DNA from: Antedon mediterranea
Taxonomy: Eukaryota > Echinodermata > Crinoidea > Comatulida > Antedonidae
Direction of reading: 5' to 3'
Length of the DNA: 64,000 nucleotides
NCBI RefSeq assembly: GCF_964355755.1
Contig: NW_027306095.1
Location: 186,001-250,000, forward strand
This document shows, piece after piece, positions 51,001 to 63,841 of this stretch (its first letter is position 1; each line of letters opens with the position of its first letter). The position numbers and the translations under genes are program-made. The notes below the pieces were generated by a model. The model worked only from the letters and a program-made list of their open reading frames with translations, made no database searches and was not told where the DNA came from.

Positions 51001-51520
51001 TGTGCACTTTGATGTTTTGTGTAATAAGTTTTATAGAAACGCACAAAATGGTCTAAAACGGTTTCAAATGTGATTTTAAGCACTTTGATATTTTTGTTTA
51101 ACCAAGTTTCATCGAAATGCACAAAATGGTCTAAAACGTCTCCAAATGCGATTTGAAGCTGTTTTTGTGTGAAAAGTTTTTTCGAAATACACAAAATGGT
51201 CTAAAACGTCTCCAAATGCGATTTGGAGCTCTTTTGTGCACTTTGATGTTTTGTGTCAAAAGTTTTATAGAAATGCTCGAAATGGTCTAAAACGGTATCA
51301 AATGTGATTTTAAGCACTTTCATGTTTTTGTGTAGCCAAGTTTCATCGAAATGCACAAAAAAATCTAAAACGTCTCCAAATGCGATTTAAAGCTATTTTG
51401 TGCACTTTAATATTTTGTGTGAAAAGTTTTATCGAAATTCTCAAAATGGTCTAAAACGGTTTCAAATGTGATTTTAAGCACTTTGATGTTTTTGTGTTAT
51501 CAAGTTTCATCGAAATGCAC
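48015..51520 (+). repeat. ~3.5-kb block repeated from 37.0-40.5 kb
   Basis: The offset is 11,012 bp up to about 37.6 kb and 11,018 after the six-base deletion there. Shared rare features include TTGTCAAAAACG (37,093/48,105), TTCGAATTGCAC, AAATAGAC, GCAAACGCG, and the whole divergent-monomer island. Truncated monomer 49,429 corresponds to 38,411. The block is the second copy of the end of copy f plus the start of domain II, inserted downstream of the inverted segment. Confidence 0.83.
50618..51398 (+). repeat. Island of highly divergent monomers (second copy)
   Basis: This is nearly identical to 39,600-40,380 at offset 11,018. The two differences I noticed are ATTGAAAAG (first copy) against ATCGAAAAG here, and GCTTGAAATGG against GCTCGAAATGG here. 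Both are C-to-T changes at a CpG in the first copy. Confidence 0.82.
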
Positions 51521-54500
51521 AAAATGGTTTAAAACGTCTGCAAATGCGATTTGAAGCTATTTTGTGCACTTTGATGTTTTGTGTAATCCAGTTTCATCGA
51601 AATGTACAAAATTGTCTAAAACGTCTCTAAATGCGATTTGAAGCTATTTTGTGCACTTTGTCGTTTTTGTGTGAAAAGTTTCATCGAAATGCTCAAAATG
51701 GTCTAAAACGTCTCCAAAAGCGATTTGAAGCTATTTTGTGCACTTTGATGTTTTTGTGTGAAAAGTTTCATCGAAATGCACAAAATGGTCTTAAACGGTT
51801 TCAAATGTGATTTTAAGCACTTTGATATTTTTGTGTAATCAAGTTTTTTCGAAATGCACAAAATGGTCTAAAACGTCTCCAAATGCGATTTAAAGCTATT
51901 TTGTGCACTTTAATGTTTTGTGTGAAAAGTTTTATCGAAATGCTCAAAATGGTCTAAAACGGTTTCAAATGTGATTTTAAGCACCTTGATGTTTTTGTGT
52001 AATCAAGTTTCATCGAAATGCACAAAATGGTTTAAAACGTCTGCAAATGCGATTTGAAGCTATTTTGTGCACTTTGATGTTTTTTGTAATCCAGTTTCAT
52101 CGAAATGTACAAAATTGTCTAAAACGTCTCTAAATGCGATTTGAAGCTATTTTGTGCACTTTGTCGTTTTTATGTGAAAAGTTTCATCGAAATGCTCAAA
52201 ATGGTCTAAAACGTCTACAAATGCGATTTGAAGCTATTTTGTGCACTTTGATGTTTTTGTGTGAAAAGTTTCATCGAAATGCACAAAATGGTCTAAAACG
52301 GTTTCAAATGTGATTTTAAGCACTTTGATATTTTTGTGTAATCAAGTTTTTTCGAAATGCACAAAATGGTCTAAAACGTCTCCAATTGCGATTTGAAGTT
52401 ATTTTGTGCACTTTGATGTTTTGTGTGAAAAGTTTTATCGAAATGCTCAAAATGGTCTAAAACGGTTTCAAATGTGATTTTAAGCACTTTGATATTTTTG
52501 TGTAATCAAGTTTCATCGAAATGCACAAAATGGTTTAAAACGTCTGCAAATGCGATTTGAAGCTATTTTGTGCACTTTGATGTTTTTGTGTGAAAAGTTT
52601 CATCGAAATGCACAAAATTGTCTAAAACGTTTCCAAATACGATATTAAGCTATTGTATGCACTTTGATGTTTTTGAGTGAAAAGTTTTTCGAAATGCACA
52701 AAATGGTCTAAAACGTCTCCAAATGCGATTTGGAGCTATTTTGTGCACTTTGATGTTTTGTGTAAAAAGTTTGCTATTTTGTGCACTTTAATGTTTTGTG
52801 TGAAAAGTTTTATCGAAATGCTCAAAATTGTCTAAAACGGTTTCAAATGTGATTTTAAGCACTTTGATATTTTTGTGTAATCAAGTTTTTTCGAAATGCA
52901 CAACATGGTCTAAAACGTCTCCAAATGCGATTTGAAGCTATTTTGTGCACTTTGATGTTTTTGTGTGAAAAGTTTCATCGAAATGCACAAAATGGTCTAA
53001 AACGTCTCTAAATGCGATTTAAAGCTATTTTGTGCACTTTGTCGTTTTTGTGTGAAAAGTTTCATCGAAATGCTCAAAATGGTTTAAAACGTCTGCAAAT
53101 GCGATTTGAAGCTATTTTGTGCACTTTGATGTTTTGTGTAATCCAGTTTCATCGAAATGTAAAAAATTGTCTAAAACGTCTCTAAATGCGATTTGAAGCT
53201 ATTTTGTGCACTTTGTCGTTTTTGTGTGAAAAGTTTCATCGAAATGCTCAAAATTGTCTAAAACGTCTCCAAATGCGATTTGAAGCTATTTTGTGCACTT
53301 TAATGTTTTGTGTGAAAAGTTTTATCGAAATGCTCAAAATGGTCTAAAACGGTTTCAAATGTGATTTTAAGCACCTTGATGTTTTTGTGTAATCAAGTTT
53401 CATCGAAATGCACAAAATGGTTTAAAACGTCTGCAAATGCGATTTGAAGCTATTTTGTGCACTTTGATGTTTTTTGTAATCCAGTTTCATCGAAATGTAC
53501 AAAATTGTCTAAAACGTCTCTAAATGCGATTTGAAGCTATTTTGTGCACTTTGTCGTTTTTATGTGAAAAGTTTCATCGAAATGCTCAAAATGGTCTAAA
53601 ACGTCTACAAATGCGATTTGAAGCTATTTTGTGCACTTTGATGTTTTTGTGTGAAAAGTTTCATCGAAATGCACAAAATGGTCTAAAACGGTTTCAATTG
53701 CGATTTGAAGTTATTTTGTGCACTTTGATGTTTTGTGTGAAAAGTTTTATCGAAATGCTCAAAATGGTCTAAAACGGTTTCAAATGTGATTTTAAGCACT
53801 TTGATATTTTTGTGTAATCAAGTTTCATCGAAATGCACAAAATGGTCTAAAACGTCTGCAAATGCGATTTAAAGCTATTTTGTGCACTTTAATGTTTTGT
53901 GTGAAAAGTTTTATCGAAATTCTCAAAATGGTCTAAAACGGTTTCAAATGTGATTTTAAGCACTTTGATGTTTTTGTGTAATCAAGTTTCATCGAAATGC
54001 ACAAAATGGTTTAAAACGTCTGCAAATGGGATTTGAAGCTATTTTGTGCACTTTGATGTTTTGTGTAATCCAGTTTCATCGAAATGTACAAAATTGTCTA
54101 AAACCTCTCAAAATGCGATTTGAAGCTATTTTGTGCACTTTGATGTTTTTGTGTGAAAAGTTTCATCGAAATGCACAAAATTGTCTAAAACGTCTCTAAA
54201 TGCGATTTGAAGCTATTTTGTGCACTTTGTCGTTTTTGTGTGAAAAGTTTTTTCGAAATGCACAAAATGGTCTAAAACGTCTCCAAATGCGATTTGAAGC
54301 AATTTTGTGCACTTTGATGTTTTGTGTAATCCAGTTTCATCGAAATGTACAAAATTGTCTAAAACGTCTCTAAATGCGATTTGAAGCTATTTTGTGCACT
54401 TTGTCGTTTTTGTGTGAAAAGTTTTTTCGAAATGCACAAAATGGTCTAAAACGTCTCCAATTGCGATTTGAAGTTATTTTGTGCACTTTGATGTTTTGTG

Positions 54501-55190
54501 TGAAAAGTTTTATCGAAATGCTCAAAATTGTCTAAAACGGTTTCAAATGTGATTTTAAGCACTTTGATATTTTTGTGTAATCAAGTTTCATCGAAATGCA
54601 CAAAATGTTCTAAAACGTCTGCAAATGCGATTTGAAGCTATTTTGTGCACTTTGTCGTTTTTGTGTGAAAAGTTTTTTCGAAATGCACAAAATGGTCTAA
54701 AACGTCTCCAAATGCGATTTGAAGCAATTTTGTGCACTTTGATGTTTTGTGTAATCCAGTTTCATCGAAATGTACAAAATTGTCTAAAACGTCTCTAAAT
54801 GCGATTTGAAGCTATTTTGTGCACTTTGTCGTTTTTGTGTGAAAAGTTTTTTCGAAATGCACAAAATGGTCTAAAACGTCTCCAATTGCGATTTGAAGTT
54901 ATTTTGTGCACTTTGATGTTTTGTGTGAAAAGTTTTATCGAAATGCTCAAAATTGTCTAAAACGGTTTCAAATGTGATTTTAAGCACTTTGATATTTTTG
55001 TGTAATCAAGTTTCATCGAAATGCACAAAATGGTATAAAACGTCTGCAAATGCGATTTAAAGCTATTTTGTGCACTTTAATGTTTTGTGTGAAAAGTTTT
55101 ATCGAAATTCTCAAAATGGTCTAAAACGGTTTCAAATGTGATTTTAAGCACTTTGATGTTTTTGTGTAATCAAGTTTCATCAAAATGCAC
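51521..55190 (+). repeat. 3,670-bp domain II unit A
   Basis: Landmarks recur exactly 3,670 bp later in unit B: GTCTCCAAAAGCG (51,709/55,379), GCACCTTGATG (51,981/55,651) and AAATGGG (54,024/57,694). Inside the unit, an interval including GCACCTTGATG and GATGTTTTTTGTAATCC is itself repeated 1,390 bp apart (51,981 and 53,371). The truncated monomer is at 52,764, here with GGAGCTATT in place of GGAGCTC. It is followed by a five-monomer (425-bp) duplication absent from unit B. Confidence 0.87.
54186..55035 (+). repeat. 425-bp duplication (87+87+87+86+78) in unit A
   Basis: A five-monomer block (GTTTTTTCG type, GTGTAATCCAG type, GTTTTTTCG type, 86-mer, 78-mer) is present twice here and once in unit B. 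This accounts for the change of offset from 3,670 to 3,245. The first copy ends in AATGTTCTAAAACG and the second in AATGGTATAAAACG; unit B has the latter. Confidence 0.82.
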
Positions 55191-58100
55191 AAAATGGTTT
55201 AAAACGTCTGCAAATGCGATTTGAAGCTATTTTGTGCACTTTGATGTTTTGTGTAATCCAGTTTCATCGAAATGTACAAAATTGTCTAAAACGTCTCTAA
55301 ATGCGATTTGAAGCTATTTTGTGCACTTTGTCGTTTTTGTGTGAAAAGTTTCATCGAAATGCTCAAAATGGTCTAAAACGTCTCCAAAAGCGATTTGAAG
55401 CTATTTTGTGCACTTTGATGTTTTTGTGTGAAAAGTTTCATCGAAATGCACAAAATGGTCTTAAACGGTTTCAAATGTGATTTTAAGCACTTTGATATTT
55501 TTGTGTAATCAAGTTTTTTCGAAATGCACAAAATGGTCTAAAACGTCTCCAAATGCGATTTAAAGCTATTTTGTGCACTTTAATGTTTTGTGTGAAAAGT
55601 TTTATCGAAATGCTCAAAATGGTCTAAAACGGTTTCAAATGTGATTTTAAGCACCTTGATGTTTTTGTGTAATCAAGTTTCATCGAAATGCACAAAATGG
55701 TTTAAAACGTCTGCAAATGCGATTTGAAGCTATTTTGTGCACTTTGATGTTTTTTGTAATCCAGTTTCATCGAAATGTACAAAATTGTCTAAAACGTCTC
55801 TAAATGCGATTTGAAGCTATTTTGTGCACTTTGTCGTTTTTATGTGAAAAGTTTCATCGAAATGCTCAAAATGGTCTAAAACGTCTACAAATGCGATTTG
55901 AAGCTATTTTGTGCACTTTGATGTTTTTGTGTGAAAAGTTTCATCGAAATGCACAAAATGGTCTAAAACGGTTTCAAATGTGATTTTAAGCACTTTGATA
56001 TTTTTGTGTAATCAAGTTTTTTCGAAATGCACAAAATGGTCTAAAACGTCTCCAATTGCGATTTGAAGTTATTTTGTGCACTTTGATGTTTTGTGTGAAA
56101 AGTTTTATCGAAATGCTCAAAATGGTCTAAAACGGTTTCAAATGTGATTTTAAGCACTTTGATATTTTTGTGTAATCAAGTTTCATCGAAATGCACAAAA
56201 TGGTTTAAAACGTCTGCAAATGCGATTTGAAGCTATTTTGTGCACTTTGATGTTTTTGTGTGAAAAGTTTCATCGAAATGCACAAAATTGTCTAAAACGT
56301 TTCCAAATACGATATTAAGCTATTGTATGCACTTTGATGTTTTTGAGTGAAAAGTTTTTCGAAATGCACAAAATGGTCTAAAACGTCTCCAAATGCGATT
56401 TGGAGCTATTTTGTGCACTTTGATGTTTTGTGTAAAAAGTTTGCTATTTTGTGCACTTTAATGTTTTGTGTGAAAAGTTTTATCGAAATGCTCAAAATTG
56501 TCTAAAACGGTTTCAAATGTGATTTTAAGCACTTTGATATTTTTGTGTAATCAAGTTTTTTCGAAATGCACAACATGGTCTAAAACGTCTCCAAATGCGA
56601 TTTGAAGCTATTTTGTGCACTTTGATGTTTTTGTGTGAAAAGTTTCATCGAAATGCACAAAATGGTCTAAAACGTCTCTAAATGCGATTTAAAGCTATTT
56701 TGTGCACTTTGTCGTTTTTGTGTGAAAAGTTTCATCGAAATGCTCAAAATGGTTTAAAACGTCTGCAAATGCGATTTGAAGCTATTTTGTGCACTTTGAT
56801 GTTTTGTGTAATCCAGTTTCATCGAAATGTAAAAAATTGTCTAAAACGTCTCTAAATGCGATTTGAAGCTATTTTGTGCACTTTGTCGTTTTTGTGTGAA
56901 AAGTTTCATCGAAATGCTCAAAATTGTCTAAAACGTCTCCAAATGCGATTTGAAGCTATTTTGTGCACTTTAATGTTTTGTGTGAAAAGTTTTATCGAAA
57001 TGCTCAAAATGGTCTAAAACGGTTTCAAATGTGATTTTAAGCACCTTGATGTTTTTGTGTAATCAAGTTTCATCGAAATGCACAAAATGGTTTAAAACGT
57101 CTGCAAATGCGATTTGAAGCTATTTTGTGCACTTTGATGTTTTTTGTAATCCAGTTTCATCGAAATGTACAAAATTGTCTAAAACGTCTCTAAATGCGAT
57201 TTGAAGCTATTTTGTGCACTTTGTCGTTTTTATGTGAAAAGTTTCATCGAAATGCTCAAAATGGTCTAAAACGTCTACAAATGCGATTTGAAGCTATTTT
57301 GTGCACTTTGATGTTTTTGTGTGAAAAGTTTCATCGAAATGCACAAAATGGTCTAAAACGGTTTCAATTGCGATTTGAAGTTATTTTGTGCACTTTGATG
57401 TTTTGTGTGAAAAGTTTTATCGAAATGCTCAAAATGGTCTAAAACGGTTTCAAATGTGATTTTAAGCACTTTGATATTTTTGTGTAATCAAGTTTCATCG
57501 AAATGCACAAAATGGTCTAAAACGTCTGCAAATGCGATTTAAAGCTATTTTGTGCACTTTAATGTTTTGTGTGAAAAGTTTTATCGAAATTCTCAAAATG
57601 GTCTAAAACGGTTTCAAATGTGATTTTAAGCACTTTGATGTTTTTGTGTAATCAAGTTTCATCGAAATGCACAAAATGGTTTAAAACGTCTGCAAATGGG
57701 ATTTGAAGCTATTTTGTGCACTTTGATGTTTTGTGTAATCCAGTTTCATCGAAATGTACAAAATTGTCTAAAACCTCTCAAAATGCGATTTGAAGCTATT
57801 TTGTGCACTTTGATGTTTTTGTGTGAAAAGTTTCATCGAAATGCACAAAATTGTCTAAAACGTCTCTAAATGCGATTTGAAGCTATTTTGTGCACTTTGT
57901 CGTTTTTGTGTGAAAAGTTTTTTCGAAATGCACAAAATGGTCTAAAACGTCTCCAAATGCGATTTGAAGCAATTTTGTGCACTTTGATGTTTTGTGTAAT
58001 CCAGTTTCATCGAAATGTACAAAATTGTCTAAAACGTCTCTAAATGCGATTTGAAGCTATTTTGTGCACTTTGTCGTTTTTGTGTGAAAAGTTTTTTCGA

Positions 58101-58435
58101 AATGCACAAAATGGTCTAAAACGTCTCCAATTGCGATTTGAAGTTATTTTGTGCACTTTGATGTTTTGTGTGAAAAGTTTTATCGAAATGCTCAAAATTG
58201 TCTAAAACGGTTTCAAATGTGATTTTAAGCACTTTGATATTTTTGTGTAATCAAGTTTCATCGAAATGCACAAAATGGTATAAAACGTCTGCAAATGCGA
58301 TTTAAAGCTATTTTGTGCACTTTAATGTTTTGTGTGAAAAGTTTTATCGAAATTCTCAAAATGGTCTAAAACGGTTTCAAATGTGATTTTAAGCACTTTG
58401 ATGTTTTTGTGTAATCAAGTTTCATCAAAATGCAC
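55191..58435 (+). repeat. 3,245-bp domain II unit B
   Basis: This is the tandem copy of unit A without the 425-bp internal duplication. CATCAAAATGCAC marks the end of each unit (55,178 and 58,423). The 1,390-bp internal repeat is retained (55,651 and 57,041). A third copy starts at 58,436 but is abandoned after about 55 bp, where TTTTTTTGTG replaces TTTTGTGTAATCC. Confidence 0.87.
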
Positions 58436-59420
58436 AAAATGGTTTAAAACGTCTGCAAATGCGATTTGAAGCTATTTTGTGCACTTTGATGTTTTTTTGT
58501 GAAAAGTTTCATCGAAATGCACAAAATTGTCTAAAACGTCTCCAAATACGATATTAAGCTATTGTATGCACTTTGATGTTTTTGAGTGAAAAGTTTTTTC
58601 GAAATGCACAAAATGTTCTAAAACGTCTCCAAATGCGATTTGGAGCTCTTTTGTGCACTTTAATTTTTTTTGTGTAAAAAGTTTGCTATTTTGTGCACTT
58701 TTAATGTTTTGTGTGAAAAGTTTTATCGAAATGCTCAAAATTGTCTAAAACGGTTTCAAATGTGATTTTAAGCACTTTGATATTTTTGTGTAATCAAGTT
58801 TTTTCGAAATGCACAACATGGTCTAAAACGTCTCCAAATGCGATTTGAAGCTATTTTGTGCACTTTGATGTTTTTGTGTGAAAAGTTTCATCGAAATGCA
58901 CAAAATGGTCTAAAACGTCTCTAAATGCGATTTGAAGCTATTTTGTGCACTTTGATGTTTTTGTGTGAAAAGTTTCATCGAAATGCACAAAATGGTCTAA
59001 AACGTCTCTAAATGCGATTTGAAGATATTTTGTGCACTTTGTCGTTTTTGTGTGAAAAGTTTTTTCGAAATGCACAAAATGGTCTAAAACGTCTCCAAAT
59101 GCGATTTGAAGCAATTTTGTGCACTTTGATGTTTTGTGTAATCCAGTTTCATCGAAATGAACAAAATTATCTAAAACGTCTCTAAATGCGATTTGAAGCT
59201 ATTTTGTGCACTTTGTCATTTTTGTGTGAAAAGTTTCATCGAAATGCACAAAATGGTCTAAAACGTCTCCAATTGCGATTTGAAGCTATTTTGTGCACTT
59301 TGATGTTTTTTTGTGAAAAGTTTCATCGAAATGCACAAAATGGTCTAAAACGTCTCTAAATGCGATTTGAAGCTATTTTGTGCACTTTGTCGTTTTTGTG
59401 TGAAAAGTTTCATCGAAATG
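58436..59420 (+). repeat. Plus arm copied from 41.94-42.74 kb, ending at junction 2
   Basis: It matches the approach to junction 1 at offsets 16,503 and, nearer the junction, 16,677; the change is two extra 87-mers. Both copies share AATGTTCTAAAACG (42,109/58,612), the odd TTTAATTTTTTTTGTG truncated monomer (42,173/58,676) and CACTTTTAATG. Private changes include AATGAACAAAATTATC near 59,157 and TTTGTCATTTTTG near 59,213. Confidence 0.85.
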
Positions 59421-59434
59421 CATTTCGATGTAAC
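59407..59434. other. Head-to-head inversion junction 2, duplicate of junction 1
   Basis: The same 20-bp perfect palindrome lies at 59,411-59,430, centred between 59,420 and 59,421. The same single mismatched pair, the same monomer types on both arms and the same flanks extend for hundreds of bases on each side. The spacing to junction 1 is exactly 16,677 bp. Two independent breaks at the same base are unlikely; the junction was formed once and then copied with its flanks. Confidence 0.92.
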
Positions 59435-60732
59435 TTGATTACACAAAAATATCAAAGTGCTTAAAATCACATTTGAAACCGTTTTAGACCATTTTGAGCA
59501 TTTCGATAAAACTTTTCACACAAAACATCAAAGTGCACAAAATAACTTCAAATCGCAATTGGAGACGTTTTAGACCATTTTGTGCATTTCGATGAAACTT
59601 TTCACACAAAAACGACAAAGTGCACAAAATAGCTTCAAATCGCATTTAGAGACGTTTTAGACAATTTTGTACATTTCGATGAAACTGGATTACACAAAAC
59701 ATCAAAGTGCACAAAATTGCTTCAAATCGCATTTGGAGACGTTTTAGACCATTTTGTGCATTTCGAAAAAACTTTTCACACAAAAACGACAAAGTGCACA
59801 AAATAGCTTCAAATCGCATTTGCAGACGTTTTAGAACATTTTGTGCATTTCGATGAAACTTTTCACACAAAAACATCAAAGTGCACAAAATTGCTTCAAA
59901 TCGCATTTGGAGACGTTTTAGACCATTTTGAGCAATTCGATGAAACTTTTCACACAAAAACGACAAAGTGCACAAAATAGCTTCAAATCGCATTTAGAGA
60001 CGTTTTAGACAATTTTGTGCCTTTCGATGAAACTTTTCACAAAAAAACATCAAAGTGCACAAAATAGCTTCAAATCGCATTTGCAGACGTTTTAGACCAT
60101 TTTGTGCATTTCGATGAAACTTTTCACACAAAAACATCAAAGTGCACAAAATTGCTTCAAATCGCATTTAGAGACGTTTTAGACCATTTTGTGCATTTCG
60201 ATGAAACTTTTCACACAAAAACATCAAAGTGCACAAAATAGCTTCAAATCGCATTTGCAGACGTTTTAGACCATTTTGTGCATTTCGATGAAACTTTTCA
60301 CACAAAAACGACAAAGTGCACAAAATATCTTCAAATCGCATTTGGAGACGTTTTAGACCATTTTGAGCATTTCGATGAAACTTTTCACACAAAAACGACA
60401 AAGTGCACAAAATAGCTTCAAATCGCATTTAGAGACGTTTTAGACCATTTTGTGCATTTCGATGAAACTTTTCACAAAAAAACATCAAAGTGCACTAAAT
60501 AGCTTCAAATCGCATTTAGAGACGTTTTAGACCATTTTGTGCATTTCGATGAAACTTTTCAGAAAAAAACATCAAAGTGCACAAAATAGCTTCAAATCGC
60601 ATTTGGAGACGTTTTAGACCATTTTGAGCATTTCGATGAAACTTTTCACACAAAAACGACAAAGTGCACAAAATAGCTTCAAATCGCATTTAGAGACGTT
60701 TTAGACCATTTTGTGCATTTCGATGAAACTTT

Positions 60733-61986
60733 TCACACAAAAACATCAAAGTGCACAAAATAGCTTCAAATCGCATTTAGAGACGTTTTAGACCATTTTG
60801 TGTATTTCGATGAAACTTTTCACACAAAAACATCAAAGTGCACAAAATAGCTTCAAATCGCATTTGGAGACGTTTTAGACCATGTTGTGCATTTTGAAAA
60901 AACTTGATTACACAAAAATATCAAAGTGCTTAAAATCACATTTGAAACCGTTTTAGACAATTTTGAGCATTTCGATAAAACTTTTCACACAAAACATTAA
61001 AGTGCACAAAATAGCAAACTTTTTACACAAAACATCAAAGTGCACAAAAGAGCTCCAAATCGCATTGGGAGACGTTTTAGACCATTTTGTGCATTTCAAA
61101 AAAACTTTTCACTCAAAAACATCAAAGTGCATACAATAGCTTAATATCGTATTTGGAGACGTTTTAGACAATTTTGTGCATTTCGATGAAACTTTTCACA
61201 CAAAAACATCAAAGTGCACAAAATAGCTTCAAATCGCATTTGCAGACGTTTTAAACCATTTTGTGCATTTCGATGAAACTTGATTACACAAAACATCAAA
61301 GTGCTTAAAATCACATTTGAAACCGTTTTAGACCATTTTGAGAATTTCGATAAAACTTTACACACAAAAACATCAAAGTGCACAAAATAGCTTCAAATCG
61401 CATTTAGAGACGTTTTAGACCATTTTGTGTATTTCGATGAAACTTTTCACACAAAAACATCAAAGTGCACAAAATAGCTTCAAATCGCATTTGGAGACGT
61501 TTTAGACCATGTTGTGCATTTCGAAAAAACTTGATTACACAAAAATATCAAAGTGCTTAAAATCACATTTGAAACCGTTTTAGACAATTTTGAGCATTTC
61601 GATAAAACTTTTCACACAAAACATTAAAGTGCACAAAATAGCAAACTTTTTACACAAAACATCAAAGTGCACAAAAGAGCTCCAAATCGCATTGGGAGAC
61701 GTTTTAGACCATTTTGTGCATTTCGAAAAAACTTTTCACTCAAAAACATCAAAGTGCATACAAGAGCTTAATATCGTATTTGGAGACGTTTTAGACAATT
61801 TTGTGCATTTCGATGAAACTTTTCACACAAAAACATCAAAGTGCACAAAATAGCTTCAAATCGCATTTGCAGACGTTTTAAACCATTTTGTGCATTTCGA
61901 TGAAACTTGATTACACAAAAACATCAAAGTGCTTAAAATCTCATTTGAAACCGTTTTAGACCATTTTGAGAATTTCGATAAAACTT
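60733..61986 (-). repeat. 627-bp tandem duplication in the minus array
   Basis: TTTTGTGTATTTCG (a change in the usual GTGCATTTCG) occurs at about 60,797 and 61,424, and the truncated monomer at 61,014 recurs at 61,641. Both give a 627-bp spacing. A one-base difference (ACACAAAACATC against ACACAAAAACATC) shifts the register late in the second copy. Each copy holds one truncated monomer, one diverged-core monomer and two 78/86 pairs. Confidence 0.83.
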
Positions 61987-62917
61987 TTCACACAAAACAT
62001 TAAAGTGCACAAAATAGCTTTAAATCGCATTTGCAGACGTTTTAGACCATTTTGTGCATTTCGATGAAACTTGATTACACAAAAATATCAAAGTGCTTAA
62101 AATCACATTTGAAACCGTTTTAGACCATTTTGAGCATTTCGATAAAACTTTTCACACAAAACATCAAAGTGCACAAAATAACTTCAAATCGCAATTGGAG
62201 ACGTTTTAGACCATTTTGTGCATTTCGAAAAAACTTTTCACACAAAAACGACAAAGTGCACAAAATAGCTTCAAATCGCATTTGCAGACGTTTTAGACCA
62301 TTTTGTGCATTTCGATGAAACTTTTCACACAAAAACATCAAAGTGCACAAAATTGCTTCAAATCGCATTTGGAGACGTTTTAGACCATTTTGAGCATTTC
62401 GATGAAACTTTTCACACAAAAACGACAAAGTGCACAAAATAGCTTCAAATCGCATTTAGAGACGTTTTAGACAATTTTGTGCATTTCGATGAAACTTTTC
62501 ACAAAAAAACATCAAAGTGCACAAAATAGCTTCAAATCGCATTTAGAGACGTTTTAGACCATTTTGTGCATTTCGATGAAACTTTTCACAAAAAAACATC
62601 AAAGTGCACAAAATAGCTTCAAATCGCATTTAGAGACGTTTTAGACCATTTTGTGCATTTCGATGAAACTTTTCACACAAAAACATCAAAGTGCACAAAA
62701 TAGCTTCAAATCGCATTTAGAGACGTTTTAGACCATTTTGTGCATTTCGATGAAACTTTTCACAAAAAAACATCAAAGTGCACAAAATAGCTTCAAATCG
62801 CATTTGGAGACGTTTTAGACCATTTTGAGCATTTCGATGAAACTTGATTACACAAAAATATCAAAGTGCTTAAAATCACATTTGAAACCGTTTTAGACCA
62901 TTTTGAGCATTTCGATA

Positions 62918-63841
62918 AAACTTTTCACACAAAACATCAAAGTGCACAAAATAGCTTCAAATCGCATTTGGAGACGTTTTAGACCATGTTGTGCATTTCG
63001 AAAAAACTTGATTACACAAAAATATCAAAGTGCTTAAAATCACATTTGAAACCGTTTTAGACAATTTTGAGCATTTCGAAAAAACTTTTCACACAAAACA
63101 TTAAAGTGCACAAAATAGCAAACTTTTTACACAAAACATCAAAGTGCACAAAAGAGCTCCAAATCGCATTGGGAGACGTTTTAGAACATTTTGTGCATTT
63201 CGATGAAACTTTTCACACAAAAACATCAAAGTGCACAAAATTGCTTCAAATCGCATTTGGAGACGTTTTAGACCATTTTGAGCAATTCGATGAAACTTTT
63301 CACACAAAAACGACAAAGTGCACAAAATAGCTTCAAATCGCATTTAGAGACGTTTTAGACAATTTTGTGCCTTTCGATGAAACTTTTCACACAAAACATC
63401 AAAGTGCACAAAATAGCTTCAAATCGCATTTGGAGACGTTTTAGACCATGTTGTGCATTTCGAAAAAACTTGATTACACAAAAATATCAAAGTGCTTAAA
63501 ATCACATTTGAAACCGTTTTAGACAATTTTGAGCATTTCGAAAAAACTTTTCACACAAAACATTAAAGTGCACAAAATAGCAAACTTTTTACACAAAACA
63601 TCAAAGTGCACAAAAGAGCTCCAAATCGCATTGGGAGACGTTTTAGAACATTTTGTGCATTTCGATGAAACTTTTCACACAAAAACATCAAAGTGCACAA
63701 AATTGCTTCAAATCGCATTTGGAGACGTTTTAGACCATTTTGAGCAATTCGATGAAACTTTTCACACAAAAACGACAAAGTGCACAAAATAGCTTCAAAT
63801 CGCATTTAGAGACGTTTTAGACAATTTTGTGCCTTTCGATG
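62918..63841 (-). repeat. 462-bp tandem duplication in the minus array
   Basis: The truncated monomer (63,118/63,580), GAGCAATTCG and AGAACATTTTG variants and the ACACAAAACATC edge (62,929/63,391) all repeat at 462 bp. I saw no differences between the two units in the stretches compared, so this may be one of the youngest duplications in the window. A collapsed or over-expanded assembly could mimic it. Confidence 0.83.
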
